Assembly (NCBI GenBank): GCA_050299335.1
Contig: JBNKVT010000008.1
Span: forward strand, 1-64,000
DNA: 64,000 bases
DNA from: JBNKVT01 sp050299335
GTDB taxonomy: Bacteria > Pseudomonadota > Alphaproteobacteria > Rhodobacterales > Rhodobacteraceae
Direction of reading: 5' to 3'
In this document: positions 43,195 through 51,240 of the stretch, one piece after another
Position numbering within the stretch: position 1 is the first letter of the stretch
Layout of the letters: the number at the start of each line of letters is the position of its first letter
Position numbers and translations under genes: made by a program
Notes under the pieces: generated by a model
What the model saw: only the letters and a program-made list of their open reading frames with translations
What the model was told of the DNA's origin: nothing
Databases searched by the model: none

Positions 43195-43593
43195 CTATTC
43201 GTCCACGTCATCCATGTCAGACTGACCAGAGAGGCGCCGCCGGACATGCGACCAGCTCAGCCCGATGCCGAGGATGAATGACAGGCCGACCAGCCCGATC
43301 CAGGTGATGGCGGTGGGGTTCTCGAGGCTGAGGATGCCGAAATCGACCAGCACCCAGACCAGGGTGCCGATCAGCGCGGCGACCAGAACGACGCCAACGG
43401 GGCCGATCGAGCGGAAGGTGGCCCGGAGATAGATGATATAGCCGATCAGCAGGATCAGCCCGACCAGCAGCACCAGGGGAAACTGCCCGCCGCCACGCTC
43501 GGACGCCCATCGGATGAAATTGTAGTCGGTCGGATTGAAGGTGGCGAGCACCAGGACAAGTGCCGCGAGCCATCTGAGCAGAAATTCGACCAT
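43195..43593 (-). CDS. Four-helix membrane protein (DUF6524-like)
   Basis: 132 residues with four hydrophobic segments (WLAALVLVLATFNPTDYNF, VLLVGLILLIGYIIYL, VGVVLVAALIGTLVWVLVDFG, ITWIGLVGLSFILGIGLSW) and an acidic tail (SDMDDVDE). First gene of a pair with the hemerythrin. It is divergent from regB. Function unknown. Confidence 0.75.
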   Translation of the reverse strand: MVEFLLRWLAALVLVLATFNPTDYNFIRWASERGGGQFPLVLLVGLILLIGYIIYLRATFRSIGPVGVVLVAALIGTLVWVLVDFGILSLENPTAITWIGLVGLSFILGIGLSWSHVRRRLSGQSDMDDVDE

Positions 43594-43736
43594 ATTCCAT
43601 TCCTCGCCATATCAACTGGCGCCTTATTGCCCGAAAACCGGAGACTTGTCACCAACCGCCTGTCCCGGGGCCCCGGGGGCGCCCTGGCCGGGGACATCCG
43701 GCTTGGCAGGATTGGCCGCGCGCGCTAGGCAGGGTC

Positions 43737-45146
43737 ATGAGCACCGTGACCCTTCCCGTTCTCACACCGGATGCCCGCGCCGACTGGATACGGCTGAGGA
43801 CGCTGAATTATCTGCGCTGGCTGGCCATTGCCGGACAGTCGCTGGCGCTGCTCTTCGCTACAAGGGTGATGGATATCGAATTGCGGCTGGATCTGTGTTT
43901 CCTCGTCGTGGCCGCTTCGGCGGCGTTCAATCTCGCGACCCGGCTGATCTATCCGCCGACCAAGCGGCTCGGCCATCTGGCGGCGACATGGATGCTGGGC
44001 TTCGATCTGGTGCAGCTCGGTCTGCTGCTCTATCTCAGCGGCGGGCTGAACAATCCCTTCGCCGTTCTGCTGCTGGCGCCGTCGATCATTTCGGCGACGG
44101 TTCTGACCCTGCGCTCGACCATAGGTCTGGGTCTGGGCACGTTGGCGATCGTGTCGCTGCTGACCCGGTTTTTCCTGCCGCTGCACACGAGCGGCGGCGA
44201 GGTTCTGGCGATGCCGCAGACGCTGATCTACGGCATGTGGGCCGCTCTGGTGGTGGGGGTGGCGTTTCTCGGCATCTATGCCCGCCGGGTCAGTTCCGAG
44301 ACCTTCGGCATGTCCCAGGCCCTGTCGGCGACGCAACTGGCACTGGAGCGGGAGCGCAAGCTGACGGCACTTGGTGGTGTTGTCGCGGCGGCGGCCCATG
44401 AGCTGGGCACGCCTCTGGCGACGATCAAGCTGGTCTCGTCGGAACTGGCAGACGATTTGTCGGATTTGCCGGGGCCCCGCGAGGATGCCGAGCTGATCCG
44501 CGCCCAGGCCCAGCGTTGCGCCGAGATCCTTGCCGATATGGGTCGTGCCGGCAAGGAGGACCTGCATCTGCGCTCGGCGCCTTTCTCGACCGTGGTGCGC
44601 GAGGCCGCCGAGCCGCATCTCGATCGCGGGATCGAGGTCGTTCTGAGGGCCGGCGGATCGGAACGGCTGGAGGAGGCCACCGACCAGCCCCTGGTCCCGC
44701 GCCAGCCCGAGATGATCCACGGGCTGAGGAATCTGGTCCAGAACGCGGTGGATTTCGCCGAGAGCACGGTGTGGATCGATATCGATTGGACCGACATCGA
44801 ACTGCGGGTCACCGTTGGCGATGACGGGCCGGGATTCCCGCCCGAACTGGTCAGCCGTCTCGGCGACCCTTTCCTGCGCTCCGACGCCGAGCGCCGTCAG
44901 AAGCCCGCCCGACCCGGTTATGACGGAATGGGGCTGGGGCTGTTCATTGCCAAGACCCTTCTGGAACGCTCCGGGGCCACGCTGACCTTCGCTTCCGGGT
45001 CCGGCAGGCGCCGCCCGGACGAGATGACACGGCTCCGGAGACCGACCGGCGCGATCGTTGAACTGCGCTGGCGGCGCGACGCGGTCGAGGTGACCCGATC
45101 CCAGCAGCGGGGGCCGCTGGGCGAGAACAGGCATGTCGAATCCTGA
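43737..45146 (+). CDS. regB: Redox-sensing histidine kinase RegB/PrrB
   Basis: 469 residues. Six membrane helices, the ubiquinone-binding GGLNNPF at residues 102-108, His221 in the H box (HELGTPLATIKL), and the redox-active cysteine Cys261 (AQRCAEIL), corresponding to RegB Cys265 of Rhodobacter. N and G boxes (RNLVQNAVDFAE, GDDGPGFPPELV, GMGLGLFIAKTLLERSG) are present. The partner RegA and SenC/PrrC genes are not adjacent; the IS-rich block begins after it. Confidence 0.93.
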   Translation: MSTVTLPVLTPDARADWIRLRTLNYLRWLAIAGQSLALLFATRVMDIELRLDLCFLVVAASAAFNLATRLIYPPTKRLGHLAATWMLGFDLVQLGLLLYLSGGLNNPFAVLLLAPSIISATVLTLRSTIGLGLGTLAIVSLLTRFFLPLHTSGGEVLAMPQTLIYGMWAALVVGVAFLGIYARRVSSETFGMSQALSATQLALERERKLTALGGVVAAAAHELGTPLATIKLVSSELADDLSDLPGPREDAELIRAQAQRCAEILADMGRAGKEDLHLRSAPFSTVVREAAEPHLDRGIEVVLRAGGSERLEEATDQPLVPRQPEMIHGLRNLVQNAVDFAESTVWIDIDWTDIELRVTVGDDGPGFPPELVSRLGDPFLRSDAERRQKPARPGYDGMGLGLFIAKTLLERSGATLTFASGSGRRRPDEMTRLRRPTGAIVELRWRRDAVEVTRSQQRGPLGENRHVES

Positions 45147-45674
45147 TCCCGGCCTGCCGCCAGCCCCCGGGGGTGGTGTCGGACGGGATCGGAACTGGTA
45201 GCCGGGATGGCAAGCCACAATTGGGAGCCAGGATTGCGTTGTCGGAGCGTTTTGCGGCTGATCGGAGTAATGCATTCAGCCCCTTCCACGAGGCAGCGCA
45301 AGCTCTGCAAATACGTTCGCGGGTTGAGTTGCATTCGATTTACAACATCGTCCGTGTTATCTGAATCACAGGCGATGTTCCAAGTCGTTGAAATTACGCG
45401 ATGTCCGAGTCGAAAATCTGCCCTTTACGCCTGAAGTGCACCAGCTTGATCATTATTGGCCAAACGCTCGTAAGCCTCTTTCGGTGAGAGGCAACCTGAC
45501 GCAAGAGACCACAGATCCGATATTGCGGTGTTGCGGCGGAGTTTTCCAGCGCCCCCCAAGTGAACGCCCCGGCCGCGGTCCTTCGGGAAACCGGCACAGC
45601 CGGGTCGGGACATACCGCCGGTTTCCGGCGGTCCCGTTCGGGAATAACACAAGGCCCGCAACTGACTGCGGGGC
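45147..45674. other. Gene-free region between regB and the nested insertion
   Basis: 528 bp. Short frames here show no family match. The sequence CCCGCAACTGACTGCGGGGCC at about 45655-45675 forms a stem (CCCGCA/TGCGGG) just before the repeat. Confidence 0.4.
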
Positions 45675-45698
45675 CTAGACCAAAATCGTTTCAGACTG
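45675..45698. repeat. Left arm of hairpin II, split by insertions
   Basis: CTAGACCAAAATCG and TTTCAGACTG; the matching right arm CAGTCTGAAAAAGGATT is at 46989-47005 and AATTTTGGTCCAG at 47726-47738, separated by an IS4-like element and an IS1595. The original hairpin can be rebuilt by joining these pieces. Confidence 0.8.
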
Positions 45699-45761
45699 AA
45701 TCCACACTACACGACACAATGACTGGCTGAGGGCGGTGAGGTGTGATTTAGGTGCGGACTC

Positions 45762-46976
45762 TTGTCTGCAAACAGGGTCAACACCATGTCTCAGCCGGCC
45801 ATCGCCGCCCTCCAGTCGGTGCTATCTCCGCATTTCGCGCTCGGCAATTCCCGGCTGGAGACTTTGTGCCTGATCGTCATTGGCATGATCAGCGCGCGCA
45901 CCGTGAACCTCAGTCATCTGGCCTGCGAGCGGCCCGGCGAGGTGCAGGTGGCCTCCACCTACCGGCGGCTGCAGCGCTTCTTCCAGTACGTGCGCCTGCC
46001 TGAGGATTGGGCGGCGCCGCTGATCGGCGCGATGCTCAAAGGGGCGCGGAACTGGGACCTGGCGCTGGACCGGACTATAGCATTTTGCGCCAAATCGAAT
46101 TCATTCCAAACCGCGAACGCATTTGCTACGCAAACGCTGTCTCGCGGATCGGAATGAATAAGTGAATCCAATCAGGCGCAAAGCGCTCGAGTTGGCAGGT
46201 GGGCGATCGGGACGTCAATTACCTGGTTCTGGCGGTGATCACGCCGCGCTATCGGGTGCCTTTGATGTGGAGCGTTCTGCAGGGCCGGGGCAACTCTTCC
46301 ACCGCCGAAAGGATCGCCCTGATGCGCCGCTACCTGGCGCGGTTCGGGGCCGGTTCGATCCGGGTTCTTTTGGCCGACAGGGAGTTCGTCGGCGCGGAAT
46401 GGATGGATTTCCTCAATGAAAACAATATTCCCTTCGCGATCCGCCTGCGAGGACCTGCGCACCTTCACGCCCGAGGGTCACGACCTATTGCTCGCGGCGC
46501 GCCTCAGGGGCCGCGGCAGGACGCACCGCTTCACGGCCCGGCTCGGGTCGGGCGAGGGCCCCGCGGTCTGGATCACCGCCAAACGGCTTGCCGGCGGCGC
46601 GTGGCTGATCGTCGCCGCCAACCGGCCCGGGCGCGAACCGTGTCTGGCATACCGGCGGCGCTGGCGCATCGAAAACCTGTTCGGCGACGCCAAGACCCGC
46701 GGGCTGGACATCGAGGACACCCGCCTCACCGATCCCCGCAAACTGGACCTCCTGCTCGGCCTGGTCGCCCTGGCCATGGTTTGGGCAGGACGCATCGCAA
46801 CCGACCTGCTTGGCCCAAAGGCTCCGAAGCGCAAATCCCACGGCTACTACCAGAAATCCTGGTTCCGCACCGGTTTCGACCGCATCCGCCAACTCCTGCG
46901 TACTGACCCGCTCGAAGCCGTGCGACCGTGGTGGAGATTGCTCGGCAGCAGAACAAATTGGGAGAGAGTCGTGTAG
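45762..46976 (+). pseudogene. IS4-family transposase, broken gene
   Basis: Three segments: residues up to NWDLALDRT (45762-46076), resumption at WQVGDRDVNYLVLAVITPRY from 46193 in a different frame, and a second frameshift near 46440 returning to the first frame (EDLRTFTPEGHDLLLAARLRG) to a stop at 46976. The DRT and the later YRRRWRIENLFGDAKTRG motif are those of IS4 DDE transposases. The insertion falls inside the DRTNW-type signature. Not functional. Confidence 0.9.
46075..46187. repeat. 113-bp hairpin mini-element, copy B, inside the transposase
   Basis: Starts CTATAGCATTTTGCGCC like copy A at 31632. Arms at 46097-46116 and 46142-46161 pair at 16 of 20 bases, and a second outer stem (AGCATTTTGCGCC with GGCGCAAAGCGCT) closes the element. 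It interrupts the transposase reading frame after codon DRT, so it arrived after the IS. Confidence 0.85.
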
Positions 46977-46982
46977 TGTGGA

Positions 46983-47005
46983 CTGTCCCAGTCTGAAAAA
47001 GGATT
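46983..47005. repeat. Part of hairpin II right arm
   Basis: CTGTCCCAGTCTGAAAAAGGATT follows the IS4 right end and precedes the IS1595 left end; its last eight bases are the left IS1595 target-duplication copy AAAGGATT (compare AAAGAATT on the right at 47722-47729). Confidence 0.75.
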
Positions 47006-47721
47006 GGGGCTGTCCTAGACAACGTAATAGGAGTTATCCAGGACAGCATGCGAAAGAGCCGTATTCCTCAGATCAAGCAGCTCCGTCTTCAGGAGCATTT
47101 CGTTGCCGGCACGACAGCGCGGACGGCCGCCAGCCTGGTGGGGGTGCATCGCAACAGTGCAGCGCTCTACTTTCATCGCCTGCGCCAGATCATCGCGGAC
47201 GCGCTCGAGGGCGAAAGCGAGGCGGTCTTTGGCGGCGAGATCGAGGTTGACGAGAGCTATATCGGCGGCCATCGCAAGGGCAGGCGCGGTCGCGGAGCAG
47301 CGGGAAAAACCCCTGTATTCGGACTACTTAAGCGAGGCGGCAGGGTCTATGCCTGCATCATTCCCGACGCCTCGGGCGGGACGCTGATGCCGATCATTAC
47401 CCGCAAACTTGTGCCTGACAGCGTCGTCTATTCCGACACCTGGGCGGGCTACAACGCGCTGGATATCTCGGGGTTCAGCCATGTGCGGATCAACCACAAG
47501 GAACGGTTTGTGGAGGCCCGGAACCACATCAACGGTATCGAGAATTTCTGGTCACAGGCGAAGCGCCACCTGCGCAGGTTCAATGGGGTTCCCAAGCAGA
47601 ATCTGTGGCTCTATATCAAGGAGTGCGAGTGGCGTTTCAACGCCCGCGACCCGAGGGAGCAGTTAAGGGTTCTGCGTCAATGGGTTAAGAGAGAAATGGG
47701 CTAGTTATCTAGGACAGCCCC
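47006..47721. mobile_element. IS1595-family insertion sequence, apparently complete
   Basis: 716 bp with imperfect inverted ends GGGGCTGTCCTAGACAAC and AGTTATCTAGGACAGCCCC, one transposase gene, and 8-bp flanks AAAGGATT (46998-47005) and AAAGAATT (47722-47729), a target duplication with one change. The same left end occurs as a truncated copy at 28697. Confidence 0.9.
47048..47704 (+). CDS. IS1595-family transposase
   Basis: 218 residues with a DDE/N-type catalytic core: GGEIEVDESYIGGHRKG, YSDTWAGYNALD and HINGIENFWSQAKRHLRRFNG (final His/Asn-Glu region). Usual for the ISXO2-type subgroup; no zinc-ribbon domain is seen at the N-terminus. The gene is intact, so the element may still be active. 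Confidence 0.92.
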   Translation: MRKSRIPQIKQLRLQEHFVAGTTARTAASLVGVHRNSAALYFHRLRQIIADALEGESEAVFGGEIEVDESYIGGHRKGRRGRGAAGKTPVFGLLKRGGRVYACIIPDASGGTLMPIITRKLVPDSVVYSDTWAGYNALDISGFSHVRINHKERFVEARNHINGIENFWSQAKRHLRRFNGVPKQNLWLYIKECEWRFNARDPREQLRVLRQWVKREMG

Positions 47722-47803
47722 AAAGAATTTTGGTCCAGAGACGTAGGCTTGAGCAAAATCCTGGGATCAGATTGGTTCAATCTGATCCGGATTTGCTTTA
47801 GGT
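47722..47803. repeat. Composite repeat copy 3: hairpin II remnant and hairpin I
   Basis: AAAGAATTTTGGTCCAG closes hairpin II. Then GAGACGTAGGCTT and hairpin I: left arm 47751-47774, GTT loop, right arm with 2-base deletion (CAATCTGATCC-GGATTT-GCTTT). Same order as copy 2 but inverted. Marks the right boundary of the insertion nest and ends before cheY. Confidence 0.8.
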
Positions 47804-47835
47804 GCGATGCTGGGTAGCAATAAGGGCGTGCTGGG

Positions 47836-48216
47836 TCAGTTCAGCGCCCCGAGATGGGTTTCGATGGCGTTTCGCATGTCTGCGACGCTAAAGGGCTTGG
47901 CGACGAAATGGTCGACGGTTTCGTCGGTGGCGCGATCGCGATAGGCATCCGAGGTGGCAAGGAAGACCGGGACGGATTTCAGCACCGGATGCGCCTTGAT
48001 TTTCTGGGCAAGTTCGACACCGCTCAGGCCCGGCATGTTCAGGTCCGAGATCACCGCGTCGAATTTCTTCTGGTTCATCGCCTCAAGTGCTGCCTCGCCG
48101 GAAGCGGCCAGGGAGACGTCCAGAACGCCAAGTTTCTTGAGGCACTGGCGTGCCAGGCCGCGCATGGTCTGCTGGTCGTCAACAACAAGTATTTTCAATG
48201 ACTTCGCGTCAGGCAT
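47836..48216 (-). CDS. cheY: CheY-like response regulator 2
   Basis: 126 residues, a receiver domain alone with phosphoacceptor Asp58 (VISDLNMPGLSG), conserved Thr in FLATSDAY and Lys in FVAKPFS. It ends the chemotaxis operon and overlaps cheB by eight bases. A second CheY may act as a phosphate sink in alphaproteobacteria that lack CheZ, as here. Confidence 0.93.
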   Translation of the reverse strand: MPDAKSLKILVVDDQQTMRGLARQCLKKLGVLDVSLAASGEAALEAMNQKKFDAVISDLNMPGLSGVELAQKIKAHPVLKSVPVFLATSDAYRDRATDETVDHFVAKPFSVADMRNAIETHLGALN

Positions 48217-49306
48217 CTCGCGACTCCAACTTTCTTGGACTAGGTGATAACGTGAATTCGTTAATGAAACGACAAATGCGATCGGGAATCTTCACCAAGT
48301 TCAACTCCTCTTCGACGGCACCGATTTCATAGGCGGCGCGCGGCATTCCGTAGACCACGCAGCTTGCCTTGTCCTGCCCCAGACAGAGCGCGCCCGAGCT
48401 GCGCATCGAGCGCAATCCCACGGCGCCGTCCCGGCCCATTCCGGTCAGGATCACCCCCACAGCAAACTGTCCAACGGCGTTGGCGACCGATCCGAAGAGC
48501 ACATCCACAGACGGGCGGTGGCCCGAAACCGGCGGCGACGCTGTGAGGCGCGAGAAGAGTTGATTCTGCCGGGTCACCACCTCCAGATGCTTGTGTCCGG
48601 GCGCGATATAGACATGGCCGTTCTTCAGTTCCTGTCCGTCCTCGGCCACGCCGACCTTGAACCCAAGCTGGCTGTCCAACCTTGTTGCGAACCGGGCGAT
48701 GAATTCGTCCGGCATATGCTGGGTAACGGCAATGGGCGGCAGGTTGACTGGCAGGCCATCCAGGAGGGTCTTCAGCGCTGCGACACCGCCCGTGGAAGAG
48801 CCAACCGCGATCAGCTTGACCCCGCCCGACCGGGTGGTGGTGCCGGGGAAGATCCTTGGCACTGTGGCGGGGCGCAGCGGTGACGCGGACGGCTGCCGCG
48901 ACTTTACGCAGGAGCGCACGACATTGCGCAAGTTATCGTGAAACCGGTCGATATCCTGCTTGCCGCTGGGCTTGGAGATCACATCCGCAGCACCGATTTC
49001 CAGTGCTTCGATCGAGGTCTCGGTGCCCTTTTGGGTCCTGGTCGAGACCATGACTACCGGCATCGGTCGCAACTCCATGATCTTGCTCAGGAATTCTATT
49101 CCGTTCATCCCCGGCATCTCGACATCGAGGGTCACGAGGTCAGGGTCGAGTTCCTTGATCGCCGACCGGGCCTCCTGACTGTTGGCACAGGTGGCGACGA
49201 CATCGATATCCCCGTCCCTGGCCAGGCCCTTGGCGACCAAGCTGCGCATTAGCGGGCTGTCGTCCACGACGACGACGCGGATGGAGTTTGTCAGGAGACC
49301 GCTCAA
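48209..49306 (-). CDS. cheB: Chemotaxis protein-glutamate methylesterase
   Basis: 365 residues. Receiver domain with Asp61 (LDVEMPGMNGIEFLSK), a linker, and a methylesterase domain with catalytic Ser (AVGSSTGGVAAL), His (ITQHMPDEF) and Asp (ILTGMGRDGAVGL). Removes methyl groups from receptors when phosphorylated by CheA. Overlaps cheD and cheY. Confidence 0.95.
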   Translation of the reverse strand: MSGLLTNSIRVVVVDDSPLMRSLVAKGLARDGDIDVVATCANSQEARSAIKELDPDLVTLDVEMPGMNGIEFLSKIMELRPMPVVMVSTRTQKGTETSIEALEIGAADVISKPSGKQDIDRFHDNLRNVVRSCVKSRQPSASPLRPATVPRIFPGTTTRSGGVKLIAVGSSTGGVAALKTLLDGLPVNLPPIAVTQHMPDEFIARFATRLDSQLGFKVGVAEDGQELKNGHVYIAPGHKHLEVVTRQNQLFSRLTASPPVSGHRPSVDVLFGSVANAVGQFAVGVILTGMGRDGAVGLRSMRSSGALCLGQDKASCVVYGMPRAAYEIGAVEEELNLVKIPDRICRFINEFTLSPSPRKLESRDA

Positions 49307-49881
49307 AACAGTTCCACCCCACCTGCTTTCGGTTCGGTCGAAATGGACTTGAGCAAGGTGTTCTCGCGTAGGCCGGCTTTCTTGGCATCGAGGCCCGGCA
49401 GGCGGTTGACATGCACCAGACCTGTGCGAGGCTGAAAGAATATCCGCCGCGCCTTGGTGCCGCCGAGATCGGAGGCGACGACTTTGATCCGTTCGGACCT
49501 GAGATAATCCAGCACGAACGCGGCGTTCCGCTCGCCGACATGATCGCGGGCAGAGGTTTCAATGATCGCACCACCGCCGAAGACCTTGGCTTCCAGATCT
49601 TCCTTGTGGGCACCAAGGCTGAGGATGGAGTTGATCAGCACCTCCATTGCATGCACCCCGTAGCGCGCCGAATAGCCGGACGCGCTGGCACCCTTTTCCT
49701 CGGGCAAAAGAAAATGATTCAGCCCGCCGCAGCCCAGCCGCGTGTCGCGGATACAGGCGGCCACGCAAGAGCCCAGTAGGGTCGAGACGAAGACATTCTC
49801 AGGGCCGACGACCTTGTAATCGCCGGGCAGGACCGAGATTGTCTCGATATCGGGATCAGGCTGGCAGGCTGTCTGCGCCAT
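49303..49881 (-). CDS. cheD: Chemoreceptor glutamine deamidase
   Basis: 192 residues. The catalytic Cys and His are in LLGSCVAACIRD and GGLNHFLLPE, with the Thr-like NAAFVLDYLRSE region later. Deamidates receptor glutamines and, in some species, interacts with CheC. Overlaps cheR by one base and cheB by four. Confidence 0.92.
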   Translation of the reverse strand: MAQTACQPDPDIETISVLPGDYKVVGPENVFVSTLLGSCVAACIRDTRLGCGGLNHFLLPEEKGASASGYSARYGVHAMEVLINSILSLGAHKEDLEAKVFGGGAIIETSARDHVGERNAAFVLDYLRSERIKVVASDLGGTKARRIFFQPRTGLVHVNRLPGLDAKKAGLRENTLLKSISTEPKAGGVELF

Positions 49882-50711
49882 CAGGTTACCTTTTCATAAA
49901 TGGTCTGGCCGCAGGACTTGAGGTCTTTGTTGGTCTCGAACAGAGACTCGGAATGGCCGAGATAGAGGAAGCCGCCGGAAATCAGTCGACTGGTCAGGCG
50001 TGAGACGACTTTGTTTTTGTTGTCGATATCAAAATAGATCAGGACGTTGCGGCAGAAAATGAAATCGAATGTCCAGTTAAAGGGCCAATTCTCGAACAGG
50101 TTCAGCCGCTTGAAGGAGATGCAGTTCCTGATGCTGCGATCCATGGTCACGTCGCTGCCTTCTCGCCTGAAGTACTTGGCGTAGGCCGGATTGATATCCT
50201 TGACCAGTTTGTCGGGATAGATACCGGTCTTCGCCCTCTCCAGCATCGCGGTGTCGAGATCGGTGGCCAGGATTCTGAGTGAATTCGCGAGCCCGGGATC
50301 GGCTGCGAGCAGGGTCATGGCGATTGAATAGGGTTCCTGGCCCGAGGAACAGCCGGCGGACCAGATTTTCAGGCTCCGTCCGGGATCGGCGGCCCGCATT
50401 GCCTTTACACGCAGGGCCAGATGTTCGAAATGGTGGGCTTCGCGGAAGAAGCCGGTAATGTTGGTCGTCACGGAATTGGTGAATTTCTCTATTTCCTCGA
50501 TCCCTTTCGGCGAGTCGAGGAAGTCGAGATAATGCGCGAACGAAGTCATGCGCAACTCGCGCAGCCGCTTCGACAGCCGCGAATAGATCATTTGCCGCTT
50601 GTGCTCCTGCAGCACAATCCCGGTCATCGAATAGACCCTGCCGACGATCCTTTCGAATTCAGCGTCGCTCAGGGCCAGTTCGCTGTCTCTAACGGTGGTG
50701 GAGCCTTGCAT
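49881..50711 (-). CDS. cheR: Chemotaxis protein methyltransferase
   Basis: 276 residues. The N-terminal helical domain (IVLQEHKRQMIYSRLSKRLREL) precedes a SAM-binding domain (KIWSAGCSSGQEPYSIAMTLL, RILATDLDTAMLERAKTGIY, FDFIFCRNVLIYFD). Adds methyl groups to receptor glutamates. Start taken at MQGSTTVRDSELAL (50711); the frame continues upstream but overlaps cheW. Confidence 0.95.
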   Translation of the reverse strand: MQGSTTVRDSELALSDAEFERIVGRVYSMTGIVLQEHKRQMIYSRLSKRLRELRMTSFAHYLDFLDSPKGIEEIEKFTNSVTTNITGFFREAHHFEHLALRVKAMRAADPGRSLKIWSAGCSSGQEPYSIAMTLLAADPGLANSLRILATDLDTAMLERAKTGIYPDKLVKDINPAYAKYFRREGSDVTMDRSIRNCISFKRLNLFENWPFNWTFDFIFCRNVLIYFDIDNKNKVVSRLTSRLISGGFLYLGHSESLFETNKDLKSCGQTIYEKVT

Positions 50712-50736
50712 TGCGCACCCACATCTCTTTCTGAAA

Positions 50737-51240
50737 TCAGTTTTCGGAACTCTGCTCGTCAACCGGGATCAGAACGTTGATATCGAGCAGCGCTGTCATG
50801 TCCTCGTCGCTCTTGACCAGGCCGGAGATGATCGAAGGCTCTCCGGAGGATTTCTCGGTCGGTACCGGCTTGATCTCGTCGGTTGTCACCGAAATGATGT
50901 CCGACACGGCGTCGACGAGGATGCCGACAGTCTTGGTGCCGATCCAGACGATCACCACCACGTGGTTTTCCGTCGCCTCCGTCAGCACGCCCGAGAACCG
51001 CGCCCGGAGATCATGCACCGGTACGATGGTTCCGCGCAGGTTCAGCACGCCGCGGATATAGACCTCCTGGTTCGGAAGCTGGGTCGTCGGAGACCATTGC
51101 TTGATCTCGCGCACCACGTTGATGTCGAGCCCGTAGGAGCGGTCATCGACCAGAAAGGTGACGAACTGTTTCACCGTGGCGAAATTCTGCGCGGATCCGT
51201 CGGCGGAACTGGCGGGATCGGCGATAGCAAGGTCGTTCAT
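50737..51240 (-). CDS. cheW: Chemotaxis coupling protein
   Basis: 167 residues of CheW fold: YGLDINVVREIKQWSPTTQLPNQ, YIRGVLNLRGTIVPVHDLRARF, VVIVWIGTKTVGILVDAVSDI. Couples CheA to receptors. ATG overlaps the cheA stop. Confidence 0.95.
   Translation of the reverse strand: MNDLAIADPASSADGSAQNFATVKQFVTFLVDDRSYGLDINVVREIKQWSPTTQLPNQEVYIRGVLNLRGTIVPVHDLRARFSGVLTEATENHVVVIVWIGTKTVGILVDAVSDIISVTTDEIKPVPTEKSSGEPSIISGLVKSDEDMTALLDINVLIPVDEQSSEN

Larger units (their letters stand above)
45701..46982. mobile_element. IS4-family insertion sequence, inactivated
   Basis: Bounded by perfect 15-base inverted repeats TCCACACTACACGAC (45701-45715) and GTCGTGTAGTGTGGA (46968-46982). It contains one transposase gene that is broken by a 113-bp mini-element and a frameshift. 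It lies in the loop of a palindromic repeat; no clean target duplication is seen, only a shared CTG on the two flanks. Confidence 0.9.

Noticed and set aside
45388..45678. 96-residue plus-strand frame before the IS4 element
   Set aside because: No family match, no ribosome-binding site, and the end runs into a palindromic repeat.
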